This document shows positions 56,501 through 63,752 of a DNA stretch of 64,000 bases, in pieces. The position numbers and the translations under genes were made by a program. The notes beneath the pieces are model-generated. The model was not told the DNA's origin, did no database searches, and was given only the letters and a program-made list of their open reading frames with translations. The stretch is from Flavobacterium sp. N502540 (GTDB lineage: Bacteria; Bacteroidota; Bacteroidia; Flavobacteriales; Flavobacteriaceae), in assembly GCF_025947365.1 (NCBI RefSeq), contig NZ_CP110012.1, forward strand, positions 1,798,001 to 1,862,000. Direction: 5' to 3'. Positions within the stretch are counted from its first letter, which is position 1, and each line of letters begins with the position of its first letter.

Positions 56501-56950
56501 ATCGATACTGATTTTGAGTTATTGTTTTCTGATGAATACATCAACAATGTCACCGAACGTTTGAGTTTATACAACGAGTTGGGCGGTGTGAAAAATGAGG
56601 AAGAATTAGTAATCTTTCAAAATAAACTAATTGACCGTTTCGGTCCAATGCCTCCGCGTGCCAATGCGTTGATGAATAGTATTCGAATCAAATGGATTGC
56701 AACAAGTGTAGGTATTGAGAAGTTAGTGATGAAGAAAGGTAAAATGATTGGTTATTTCGTTTCAGATCAACAATCTGATTATTACCAATCGAAGCGTTTC
56801 CATAAAGTGATCAAGTTTGTACAGACTCATAGTAATCTTTGCCAAATGAAAGAAAAACAAACACCTAATGGTTTACGACTTTTGCTGACTTTTGATAATG
56901 TAAAATCGACCAAACGAGCATTGGAATTAATGGAGATGTTGGGAGAATAA
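53585..56950 (+). CDS. mfd: Transcription-repair coupling factor Mfd
   Basis: The 1121-aa protein has the full Mfd architecture: an N-terminal UvrB-like region, a CarD-like RNA polymerase interaction domain (about 438-500, LSVGDYVTHIDHGIGKFGGL), helicase domain 1 with GDVGFGKTE (Walker A, about 589) and VDEEQKFGV (Walker B), helicase domain 2 with QMRGRVGRSNKKAFCYF, and the C-terminal TRCF domain. It removes stalled RNA polymerase and recruits repair. The start codon is TTG, overlapping the upstream lipoprotein gene; no ATG lies near the expected N-terminus (SKNALYTLYDDLPKNQQ). Confidence 0.94.
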   Translation: MSKNALYTLYDDLPKNQQIATQLLEQKQIKMHLNGLLGSAVSFVLRAVFKKSELPFLVVLDNKEEAAYYLNDLEQMIGEQDVLFYPASFRRPYQIDETDNANVLLRAEVLNRINSRKKPAVIVTYPEALFEKVVTRRELDKNTLKVALNDKISIDFINEVLFEYEFKRVDFITEPGEFSVRGGIVDVFSFSNDHPYRIEFFGNEVDSIRSFDVETQLSVETHKKITIIPNVENKLFQENRESFLDYIAEKTVLFIQNTEGLFTQLDKQFVRAEEAFEKLSKEIKHAEPEKLFLNQTSFIKRALDFSIVELASKPVFKTTKTFDFHIHPQPSFNKQFDLLLNNLSDNHFNGYKNYLFCSNETQAKRFHDIFETLDEANSENIRKQYHTVVLPLFQGFIDEESQITAYTDHQIFERYHKFNIKNGYSKKQNITLKELTALSVGDYVTHIDHGIGKFGGLQKIQVEGKTQEAIKLVYADNDIVYVSIHSLHKISKYNGKDGTPPKIYKLGSNAWKVLKQKTKARVKHIAFNLIQLYAKRRLEKGFQFAPDSYLQNELESSFIYEDTPDQTKSTQEVKADMESDRPMDRLVCGDVGFGKTEVAIRAAFKAVDNSKQVAVLVPTTILAYQHYRTFSERLKDMPVTIGYMNRFRTAKQKAQTLKDLAEGKLDIVIGTHQLVNKNVVFKDLGLLIVDEEQKFGVNVKDKLKTIAANVDTLTLTATPIPRTLQFSLMAARDLSVITTPPPNRYPIETNVVGFNEEIIRDAISYEIQRNGQVFFINNRIENIKEVAGMIQRLVPNARVGIGHGQMEGAKLEELMLGFMNGDFDVLVATTIIESGLDVPNANTIFINNANNFGLSDLHQMRGRVGRSNKKAFCYFICPPYSSMTEDARKRIQALEQFSELGSGFNIAMKDLEIRGAGDLLGGEQSGFINEIGFDTYQKIMNEAIEELKENEFKDLYPEENDIETKEYVKDLQIDTDFELLFSDEYINNVTERLSLYNELGGVKNEEELVIFQNKLIDRFGPMPPRANALMNSIRIKWIATSVGIEKLVMKKGKMIGYFVSDQQSDYYQSKRFHKVIKFVQTHSNLCQMKEKQTPNGLRLLLTFDNVKSTKRALELMEMLGE

Positions 56951-56957
56951 AAGAGGT

Positions 56958-57045
56958 CGCCACGAATTCACGAATTGTTTTAAAAACTTTGTAGAAAATT
57001 AATTAATGAATTTGCAGTACCTGTTCGCTATCGCTTGGGTCATTT
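56958..57045. repeat. Flavobacterial intergenic repeat (CACGAATTCACGAATT / GCTATCGCTTGGG type)
   Basis: Same modules as at 6524-6600: GCCACGAATTCACGAATTG, then TTCGCTATCGCTTGGGTC. It lies between mfd and a terminator. Confidence 0.5.
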
Positions 57046-57068
57046 GTTAATAATATCTCATATACAAA

Positions 57069-57102
57069 AAAGGGGCAGACTCACTTTTGAGACAGCCCCT
57101 TT
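57069..57102. terminator. Terminator between mfd and the IPT/TIG gene
   Basis: AAAGGGGC and GCCCCTTT pair across an 18-base loop that is itself partly self-complementary (AGACTCA / TGAGACA). The genes converge on it. Confidence 0.7.
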
Positions 57103-57121
57103 GCTTTAATGAACATAAGTG

Positions 57122-58426
57122 TTATTCAACTTTTAAATAATGTAATCCTTTCTTGCCTGAAAGGATGATTTTATTTTTAGAAAAAGAAATATCATTAACA
57201 ACAGAACCAGAAGGTAACTCTAATTCCAATTCCCAGTTTATTCCGGAATCTTTCGTTACTAATATTTTATCACCAGATTGAATGTACCATTGTGTCGATG
57301 TTCTCAGGAAGGCTCTAGATACATTCGTTTTTATTATACTCCATGTTTTCATCATGTCTGTTGATATTTCTAAGGTCTCTTTTGTAATATTAGTCATTAC
57401 AATCTTGTTGATATCAACAAATTTATATACAGAATAATCTTGATTTCCATTAGAGATGGAGTCTAATACAGTCCAATTGCTATATCCGGTCTCAGATTCC
57501 AGAACAATATTTTTTATAATCGAACCGTATTTTTTTTGATCATATATTTTACCAATTTGGTAGAATTTACCATTTGAAGCTGATTTACCAAAACCTGAAA
57601 TGGATGCTCTGGTTGTTATTCCGCCTCCTGGGCGATCTATTTTTGCCCAACTTGGGGATTCATTTTTAATAACTGTTGTGCCATTATCAGCCAAATAAAC
57701 CTGAGCTGCAATTTGGTTGTTAATAATTGTAGTGTTCTCATCCAAATATCCTATTCGCAACCCATTTATAATCATATTGAAATTAGACCCCACATTAATG
57801 ACCTTATTTGTTTTAAATCCGTCATTGCTGTAAATAATTTGAGTTGTATTAGTTGAAACGCCTTTTTTGTCATCAAACATTTTGAAAGCACCACCTATCG
57901 CTAATGATGGTATTGAAGCCTTAGAATAACCTGAAGAAGAGGTTTGTAATTTTATCGGGTAATTTTCACCATAAAATGAGTAAACATTATAATTATTGTC
58001 AATTATAGAAGAAGTATTGATATCTAGATCTCCTAAAGTAGTCAATTTATTCCATCCTTTTTCTATTACAAAAAAACTAATAGGGGAACTTTTTATTTTG
58101 TCAATTTGTATTGTCAAAGAATTTGTTCCTGCTTTTATACCTTTTAAATCAGATAATAGAAATTTAGTATCTGTAAGTTCTTTTGCCGTTACTTCTGTTT
58201 CATTGATAAAAATTTTTGTTGGATAATCTTTGTTGGTAAAGTTCGTTCCGGTAATTTCTAAACTTTCCCCCTTTACAATAAACTCAGAAGAAAGGTTGGT
58301 AACGGTAATTGCCGAAGGAACAGTAACAACCGGTTTCGGATTATCTGATTTACTTTCGTCGCTGGAACACGCAATAAATAATGAACTAATTAGTAAAAAT
58401 GTTACTACAAGTAATTTTTTTTTCAT
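57122..58426 (-). CDS. IPT/TIG-domain lipoprotein with sialidase-like repeats
   Basis: The 434-aa precursor has a lipoprotein signal (MKKKLLVVTFLLISSLFIAC, Cys20), a SusE/IPT-TIG-like immunoglobulin domain (about 35-120, VTNLSSEFIVKGESLEITGT), and a beta-rich body with BNR-like turns (SNDGFKTNKVI, TDMMKTWSII, TKDSGINWELEL) reminiscent of an incomplete propeller. Likely surface-located and binding or sensing; no catalytic residues are recognised. Monocistronic. Confidence 0.7.
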   Translation of the reverse strand: MKKKLLVVTFLLISSLFIACSSDESKSDNPKPVVTVPSAITVTNLSSEFIVKGESLEITGTNFTNKDYPTKIFINETEVTAKELTDTKFLLSDLKGIKAGTNSLTIQIDKIKSSPISFFVIEKGWNKLTTLGDLDINTSSIIDNNYNVYSFYGENYPIKLQTSSSGYSKASIPSLAIGGAFKMFDDKKGVSTNTTQIIYSNDGFKTNKVINVGSNFNMIINGLRIGYLDENTTIINNQIAAQVYLADNGTTVIKNESPSWAKIDRPGGGITTRASISGFGKSASNGKFYQIGKIYDQKKYGSIIKNIVLESETGYSNWTVLDSISNGNQDYSVYKFVDINKIVMTNITKETLEISTDMMKTWSIIKTNVSRAFLRTSTQWYIQSGDKILVTKDSGINWELELELPSGSVVNDISFSKNKIILSGKKGLHYLKVE

Positions 58427-58850
58427 TTGTTTTTTTGATTAATTTCGACTGCAAATGAATGGAATTGAAAAATAAAATCAAAATTAACAACCTTAATTTT
58501 TTAAGTTATTTCTGGTAAAAAAAGGCGTTCGAATTGAAATAAAAGCCTGAGAATTGGATATTTCAACACCGTTCCTGTAGGGGAGTATGAACAAATTCAG
58601 CTTTTAAATAGAAGCGAATTTATTGGTCTCAGGTTCGGGGTTAAAACTCTGTAATTTAGTGCAGTACTTTAGTAATGGGAAAGAATACAATCTTTGACCT
58701 TTTTAATATTGTTAAATTTTAGTGTTGCTAAAAAGTTTCTAAAAATGAAGAGGTCCTAAAAGTATAGAGAGTCTCTTTTATGTTGTACTGTTTTAAATAA
58801 CTACTTTAATTCGACGCGGATAAAATGGTTTTAGCTCTTAAAAACGCAAA

Positions 58851-58945
58851 TAAAAACAGATTTTTTTCCTCATTTAAAGATTTTTTAATTTTTAAAATCC
58901 GTTTTTATCAGCGTCTTCGCGATAGCGAATCTGTCAAATCAGCGC
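58851..58945. repeat. Flavobacterial intergenic repeat (CTTCGCGATAGCGAA type)
   Basis: GTCTTCGCGATAGCGAATCTG contains a CTTCGC/GCGAA hairpin core and is flanked by AAAACGCAAATAAAAACAG and AAATCAGCGCTGGATT segments. It is related to the CTATCGCTCGG modules at 6524 and 56958. Confidence 0.5.
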
Positions 58946-59016
58946 TGGATTAAGACGTATAATTTTTGCTGACTAAGGGAAACTGCTTTTGGATTATAAT
59001 TCAATCTAAAGTATAA

Positions 59017-59047
59017 AAAAGACTGTCATTGCTTTTCGGACAGCCTT
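59017..59047 (-). terminator. Terminator of the ACT-like gene
   Basis: On the minus strand GGCTGTC and GACAGTC pair (one G-T) around a loop, followed by six T. It lies downstream of the ACT-like gene. Confidence 0.55.
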
Positions 59048-59058
59048 GTGAAACCAAC

Positions 59059-59079
59059 CTCTGCACTTTCAGTGCAGAG
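59059..59079. repeat. 9-bp perfect hairpin
   Basis: CTCTGCACT, a TTC loop and AGTGCAGAG. It sits between the ACT-like gene stop and its terminator, so it could stabilise the transcript end. Confidence 0.5.
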
Positions 59080-59094
59080 TGGTTTAGTTCGCAA

Positions 59095-59751
59095 TTAGTT
59101 TTTTAAGTCTTTAATTACTTTAAAAGCAACATCAACCTGATCTTCTCCAACTAAAATGGTAAATTCATTTGAAGTCGAAATTACCTCATTGATGATAATT
59201 CCTTCCCACGCCAAACGTTGGAAAATGAAATAGTAAATTCCGGGAACCACGATGTTTTCTTTTGGCAATTTTACAGTTATAGAGGCCAAGTTGTCTAACT
59301 TCTGAATAAGTTTCTCACGCATAAAGTGTTTTTCAACCAAATGATTTACGCTGCTGCTTACCACAATATTGGTTTCGTTTACGCCACGTGATGAGGTATA
59401 AAAGATGTCAGATAAACTATTGATATCAGAAATTAAATCAGCCTGTTTGTTTAAAACAGTTTCGGAAGCGGCAAAAGTATAATCCGTCAATTCAGATCGA
59501 ACAGTGATTTCGCCTATATTTTTAATTACTTTATTGATTTTATGATTCAGTTTAAAATCCAGTTCTTCTGTGAGTCTTTTTAATGACATTACAACAGCGC
59601 CTTGTTTTACTTCTTTACCAAATTCACTTTCTAATTCGGTCATAATGTTCCGTGAAAGAGAAGTGAGGTTGATAATTCCAAGCGATAACGCATTTAATAA
59701 AAAGGGTTTTGTTTTAATGTAATTTTCGACGATTGAAGAAACGGTTTTCAT
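59095..59751 (-). CDS. ACT-like regulatory protein (often annotated as aspartate kinase, but without kinase domain)
   Basis: The 218-aa protein resembles the flavobacterial proteins labelled aspartate kinase, yet lacks the KFGG and other nucleotide-binding motifs of the amino-acid kinase domain. The N-terminal half (about 1-90) is helical with a winged-helix-like character (LLNALSLGIINLTSLSRNIM). The C-terminal half (about 140-218) has the beta-alpha-beta order of an ACT domain (ITVKLPKENIVVPGIYYFIF ... EFTILVGEDQVDVAFKVIKD). A ligand-sensing, perhaps DNA-binding, role is plausible but inferred. Confidence 0.6.
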   Translation of the reverse strand: MKTVSSIVENYIKTKPFLLNALSLGIINLTSLSRNIMTELESEFGKEVKQGAVVMSLKRLTEELDFKLNHKINKVIKNIGEITVRSELTDYTFAASETVLNKQADLISDINSLSDIFYTSSRGVNETNIVVSSSVNHLVEKHFMREKLIQKLDNLASITVKLPKENIVVPGIYYFIFQRLAWEGIIINEVISTSNEFTILVGEDQVDVAFKVIKDLKN

Positions 59752-59869
59752 AGTTTTTTTCTTTTTTTTTGTAACTTAATTGGTTTGTTGTAGTTAATTT
59801 TGTGTTATAAAACTTCGCGAATATAAATAAAAGAACAATTTGTTACAAATATAACAAGGTAAAATTATG

Positions 59870-60229
59870 TTAAAAATGGAAAAAAGCGTCTGTAATGTGT
59901 TCAATTGCAAATGTTTCCTTGTTTTTGTGTATCGCAATGATGTCAAAACGGACTTCAATATCCATTTCCCTATCGTTTATATAGGCATTTACAGCTTTTA
60001 CCAGCAGTTGAATCTTTTTAGGTTTCACGAAATCCTGTGGTAAACCAAAATCCAGAGTCGATCTTGTTTTTACTTCAATGATGGCCAAAATAGATTCTTT
60101 TTCTGCGATAATATCAATTTCGGCCTTTTGAAAGGTCCAGTTTCGATCGAGAATTTTATAGCCATTTTGCTCGAGATATTCCACAGCGAGATCTTCACCT
60201 TTTTTTCCAAGTTCGTTGTGTTCTGCCAT
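59870..60229 (-). CDS. YraN family (UPF0102) endonuclease-fold protein
   Basis: The 119-aa protein has the PD-(D/E)xK-like core of the family: GEDLAVEYLEQNGYKILDRNW, then KAEIDIIAEKESILAIIEVKTRS holding the Asp and the ExK. The fold is shared with restriction and Holliday-junction nucleases; the physiological role of YraN is not settled. It lies between the ACT-like gene and the S66 peptidase gene on the same strand. Confidence 0.88.
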   Translation of the reverse strand: MAEHNELGKKGEDLAVEYLEQNGYKILDRNWTFQKAEIDIIAEKESILAIIEVKTRSTLDFGLPQDFVKPKKIQLLVKAVNAYINDREMDIEVRFDIIAIHKNKETFAIEHITDAFFHF

Positions 60230-60286
60230 CTTTTAATTATGAATTGCGAATTGTGATTTTTTTATGCTGTAATGAGCAATTTGCAT

Positions 60287-60342
60287 GCAAAGACGCGAAG
60301 TTGCAAAGAAAGGAATATGACTTTGCGACTTCGCGTTTTTGC
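60287..60342. repeat. GCAAAGACGCGAAG inverted repeat
   Basis: CGCGAAGTTGCAAAG (60294-60308) is matched in reverse by CTTTGCGACTTCGCG (60321-60335), with GCAAA/TTTGC extending the stem. It lies between the S66 peptidase and yraN; related to the large palindrome at 23609-23699. Confidence 0.6.
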
Positions 60343-60395
60343 GAGATTACGATATGTGGTATTTAAAATTCTTTAGAGAAAAATCTCAGAAGCTA

Positions 60396-61418
60396 TTATT
60401 TTTTAAAGGTAAGAGAACTTCCGGATGCATTTACATCAATAGTAACGGTACTTCCCATAATTAAGGCCCTATTGTCCTGAATGTGTCCGGCTGGGAAATT
60501 AAAAATTACGGGAATATTGTACTTTTTGGTCACATCATCTACAATTTCTACCGCATTTTTCCCCCATGGAACTTCGTTATCCTTCATTTTGGTCATACCT
60601 CCAACAACAATTCCTTTTAGGTTTTCGATACATCCATTGCGTCTTAAATTCATCATCATACGATCGATATGATAAAGATATTCGTCCAGATCTTCAAGGA
60701 ACAAAATTTTATCCTTACAGTCAATCGCCGAAGGAGAACCTAACAAACTGTATAAAATAGATAAATTACCGCCCACCAATTCACCGGTTACTGTTCCAAA
60801 GCGGTTCATTTTATCCGGAGCAATAGTATAGGAAATAGGTTCACCAAACAAGGCAGATTTCATTGAACTGACCGCAGCGGGAGTTGCTCTTGGAACCGTT
60901 ACAGGCATGATCCCGTGAATGGACTGATAGCCCATCGTATTCAAATGATTGTGCAGAACGGTAACGTCACTGAAACCAACAATCCATTTTGGGTGTTGTT
61001 TGAATTTGGTAAAATCAAGTAAATCGATCATCCTCACCGTTCCATAGCCACCGCGAACACACCATATTGCTTTGATATTTGGATTGTCTAACTGTTTTTG
61101 AAAATCGGAAGCACGTTGTTCATCGGTACCGGCCAGTTGGTTAAAATCCAAACCAATAGTACTTCCAACGACAGCTTCAAGTCCCCAGCTGTGTAATAAA
61201 TCAATAGTAGGTTTTAGATTGTCGTCTATATTTTTTCTAGCCGTTGCTAAAATGGCTACAGTATCTCCTTTTTGTAAATAAGGTGGTGTTATCATGTTTT
61301 GTTGTGATTGACAGTGGATGGATTGTAAAGCAAAAATAAGAAATGCAAGTTTATAAATAGAAAAGTAGTTTATGTGGTATTGACGGGCGCTCGCTTTCAT
61401 GTTTTTCTGCTGATTCAT
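60396..61418 (-). CDS. LD-carboxypeptidase (peptidase family S66)
   Basis: The protein has an N-terminal hydrophobic export segment (YKLAFLIFALQSIHC, probably a lipoprotein signal), then the S66 fold: PYLQKGDTVAILATARK, WCVRGGYGTVRMIDLLD, the nucleophile in WIVGFSDVTVLHN, the glutamate in FLEDLDEYLYHIDRM and the histidine in NFPAGHIQDN. The family cleaves the L-D bond of murein tetrapeptides during cell-wall recycling. A -7 box (minus strand, 61433-61440) lies inside the longest reading frame, so the start at 61463 is excluded; 61418 or 61400 are possible and I give the former. Confidence 0.85.
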   Translation of the reverse strand: MNQQKNMKASARQYHINYFSIYKLAFLIFALQSIHCQSQQNMITPPYLQKGDTVAILATARKNIDDNLKPTIDLLHSWGLEAVVGSTIGLDFNQLAGTDEQRASDFQKQLDNPNIKAIWCVRGGYGTVRMIDLLDFTKFKQHPKWIVGFSDVTVLHNHLNTMGYQSIHGIMPVTVPRATPAAVSSMKSALFGEPISYTIAPDKMNRFGTVTGELVGGNLSILYSLLGSPSAIDCKDKILFLEDLDEYLYHIDRMMMNLRRNGCIENLKGIVVGGMTKMKDNEVPWGKNAVEIVDDVTKKYNIPVIFNFPAGHIQDNRALIMGSTVTIDVNASGSSLTFKK

Positions 61419-61432
61419 TCGTAAAGATAAAA

Positions 61433-61440
61433 CAAATATA
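61433..61440 (-). promoter_or_regulatory. -7 box of the S66 peptidase gene
   Basis: Reads TATATTTG on the minus strand and would start transcription about 10 bases before the ATG at 61418. It decides against the longer reading frame. Confidence 0.5.
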
Positions 61441-61523
61441 AATATTTTAAAAAATAAAAACATTAGAAAATTCCTACAATTTATTTTAATTGTTTAAATT
61501 GAAGCTTTTAAAGAGTTAAGTTT

Positions 61524-62624
61524 ATGAGAGTAATTTCTTTTCAATTGTGTAGTATCGCTTTTTTATCTTTTATAATGCTGCAGGCACAGCCAAAAAAATA
61601 TGCTATCCATACTATTGCATTTTACAACTTTGAGAATCTTTTCGATACTAATGATGATGTCAATACCAACGATGATGAATGGACACCCAATGGGACTCAG
61701 CATTGGACGACGGAAAAATACGAACAGAAATTAAAAAACCTGTCCAGAGTTTTATCTGAAATTGGAAGGCCGGATAATTCAAATGCTCCCGTACTCATTG
61801 GCGGTGCCGAAATTGAAAACCGCACAGTTCTCGAAGATCTGGTGAAACAACCAAATTTACTTCCTTTTGACTATGGGATCATTCATTTTGATTCGCCGGA
61901 TAAACGAGGAATTGATGTTGCGCTTTTATATCAGAGAAAATACTTTAGACCCACGTCGTATTCCAATATTCCGCTGCGTATTTATCTAAAGAAAAATGCT
62001 GATAAAGAAGAGGAGGTTCAGCAACCGGAAGATGATATTGAGATTAAAAACGATAATAAGAATCGGGTTTTTACCAGAGATCAGCTTTTAATTTCAGGAT
62101 TTTTAGAAGGAGAGGAAATTCATATTATCGTCAATCATTGGCCGTCCAGATCAGGAGGGGAGAAAGTAAGCAGTATTTTTCGGGAAGCTGCCGGAAGTTT
62201 AAACAGAAGAATTATCGATTCGCTACAGCAAATAAATCCCAATGCTAAAGTGGTTACGATGGGTGATTTGAATGATGGGCCCTTTAATAAAAGTGTAAAA
62301 ACTGTTTTGGGTGCAAAGACGAAAAAATCAGAAGTAGAGGAATTCGGGCTTTTTAATCCCTTTGCGGGAATGCTCCATAAAGGTTTAGGCACAATTGCAT
62401 TTAGAGATTCCTGGGATATTTTCGATCAGATCATCATTACAAAGTCACTTATGCAATCTGATTTTTCGACTTTTAACTTTTGGAAAGCGGGAATTTTCAA
62501 TAAATCTTTTCTGATCCAGAGCTCAGGAACGTATAAAGGTTATCCGCTGCGACATAGTTTGACAGAAGTTGGATTTAGTGACCATTTTCCCGTTTATATT
62601 TATTTGGTTAAAGAAGTGAAGTAA
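61524..62624 (+). CDS. Exported endonuclease/exonuclease/phosphatase (EEP) family protein
   Basis: The 366-aa protein has a signal peptide (to ...FIMLQAQ, about residue 22) and the DNase I-like motifs FYNFENLFDT, LIGGAEIENRTVLEDL (metal-binding Glu), IVNHWPSRSGGE (catalytic His), MGDLNDGP (Asp and Asn) and SDHFPVYIYL (terminal Asp-His). It is likely a secreted or periplasmic nuclease or phosphatase; the substrate class is not decided by sequence. It is divergent from the S66 peptidase gene. Confidence 0.85.
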   Translation: MRVISFQLCSIAFLSFIMLQAQPKKYAIHTIAFYNFENLFDTNDDVNTNDDEWTPNGTQHWTTEKYEQKLKNLSRVLSEIGRPDNSNAPVLIGGAEIENRTVLEDLVKQPNLLPFDYGIIHFDSPDKRGIDVALLYQRKYFRPTSYSNIPLRIYLKKNADKEEEVQQPEDDIEIKNDNKNRVFTRDQLLISGFLEGEEIHIIVNHWPSRSGGEKVSSIFREAAGSLNRRIIDSLQQINPNAKVVTMGDLNDGPFNKSVKTVLGAKTKKSEVEEFGLFNPFAGMLHKGLGTIAFRDSWDIFDQIIITKSLMQSDFSTFNFWKAGIFNKSFLIQSSGTYKGYPLRHSLTEVGFSDHFPVYIYLVKEVK

Positions 62625-62642
62625 GTCTCGTTATTAGTTTTA

Positions 62643-62733
62643 GTTTACAGTCTCAGTTTTCAGTCGCAGTCTTAGTTGGTCAGTGTAAACTGAGACTGCG
62701 ACTGCGACTAAAAACGGGCACTGAGACTGAAAA
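62643..62733. repeat. CAGTCTCAG inverted repeat between the EEP and dioxygenase genes
   Basis: Multiple CAGTCTCAG, CAGTCGCAGTC units on the left are matched by GAGACTGCGACTGCGAC and CTGAGACTG on the right. Probably a fold-back element or terminator of the EEP gene. Confidence 0.55.
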
Positions 62734-62776
62734 CTTTTCCTTAACTTAGCTACTTAGAAACTTACTACCTTTAAAA

Positions 62777-63316
62777 ATGGCAATAGCAAAACCTTTCAAT
62801 CTAACAAAGTGGATCGATGAGAACCGTCATTTACTAAAACCTCCCGTTGGGAATAAAAATCTTTATGTTGATTCCGGCGACTATATCGTGATGATTGTTG
62901 CAGGTCCGAATGCCCGAAAAGATTATCATTATAACGAAACCGAAGAGCTTTTTTATCAGCTGGAAGGCAGCATAAAAGTGATTATTCAGGAAGATGGAGA
63001 ACGAAAGGAAATGGATTTACATGCAGGTGATATGTATCTTCATCCGGCTAAAGTTCCCCATTCACCTGTTCGTTCCGAAGGTTCAATAGGATTGGTAATC
63101 GAACGCAAACGTGCAGGATTAGGGTATACTGACGGATTGCTTTGGCACTGTGATCATTGCAATCATAAACTCTATGAAGTGTTTTTTGAATTGCATAATA
63201 TAGAAAAAGATTTTCTGCCGCATTTCGAACATTTTTATAATTCGTTAGAGTTGAGAACCTGCGATAATTGCGGAACTGTAATGGAATCGGATCCCAGATT
63301 TGTGGCGAAGAAATAA
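62777..63316 (+). CDS. 3-hydroxyanthranilate 3,4-dioxygenase
   Basis: The 179-aa cupin enzyme has the Fe(II) ligands in YHYNETEELFYQLEGS (His and Glu) and MYLHPAKVPHSPVRSEG (second His), and the C-terminal rubredoxin-like metal site of the bacterial form (CDHCNHKLYE and CDNCGTVMES, two CxxC pairs). It opens the ring of 3-hydroxyanthranilate to give the precursor of quinolinate in NAD synthesis from tryptophan. No other kynurenine-pathway gene is in the window. Confidence 0.92.
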   Translation: MAIAKPFNLTKWIDENRHLLKPPVGNKNLYVDSGDYIVMIVAGPNARKDYHYNETEELFYQLEGSIKVIIQEDGERKEMDLHAGDMYLHPAKVPHSPVRSEGSIGLVIERKRAGLGYTDGLLWHCDHCNHKLYEVFFELHNIEKDFLPHFEHFYNSLELRTCDNCGTVMESDPRFVAKK

Positions 63317-63328
63317 ACTTACTAAAAT

Positions 63329-63362
63329 AAACCCGGCAGATTTTTAAAACCTGTCGGGTTTT
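63329..63362. terminator. Terminator after the dioxygenase gene
   Basis: AAACCCGGCAG and CTGTCGGGTTT pair (one G-T) around a loop, with a T tail. Confidence 0.75.
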
Positions 63363-63440
63363 GTTTTTATGGCAAATAAACAATTTACTTTCATATTCGA
63401 TGTATATTTGTATTATAAATGATGTGAAAATATATCAAAA

Positions 63441-63752
63441 ATGATACAAGAAATAATTACATACATGAATATTGTGGATAGTATTGAAAATTTAATTGAT
63501 AAATCTCCATATAAAAAAAATTATATTATCGAGAAAGTTGGTATTCCAAGTCCGACTTTCTATCGAAAACTAAAATCTCAGACTTTCACTCCGGATGAAG
63601 TATTGTCTATAGTAAAAATACTTTCTCCCGAAGAAAATTTCAGATTAGAGCTCAAGGCTGATATTGAACAAGCCAAACGAGAGTTTGAAGAAGGTAATTT
63701 TGTAACACATGAAGACATGCTACTTGAATTAAAGAGAAAAGGAATAATTTAA
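63441..63752 (+). CDS. Antitoxin-like HTH protein
   Basis: The 103-aa protein has a small HTH (KKNYIIEKVGIPSPTFYRKL, about 25-44) and a C-terminal acidic tail (KREFEEGNFVTHEDMLLELK) that resembles the toxin-binding ends of ParD/RelB-type antitoxins. Its 3' end overlaps the toxin-like gene on the opposite strand by 4 bases, a tail-to-tail layout unusual for toxin-antitoxin pairs. The frame also opens at an ATG at 63465, which may be the true start. Function is inferred from resemblance. Confidence 0.6.
   Translation: MIQEIITYMNIVDSIENLIDKSPYKKNYIIEKVGIPSPTFYRKLKSQTFTPDEVLSIVKILSPEENFRLELKADIEQAKREFEEGNFVTHEDMLLELKRKGII

Larger units (their letters stand above)
58427..59094. other. Repeat-rich intergenic region
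   Basis: Nearly 670 bases without a recognisable gene. It holds a CTTCGCGATAGCGAA repeat module (58851-58945), a CCTGTAGGGGAGTATGA element (58574-58590) faintly like the LRR-family palindrome, a terminator (59017-59047) and a small perfect hairpin (59059-59079). No RNA gene was identified. Confidence 0.5.
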
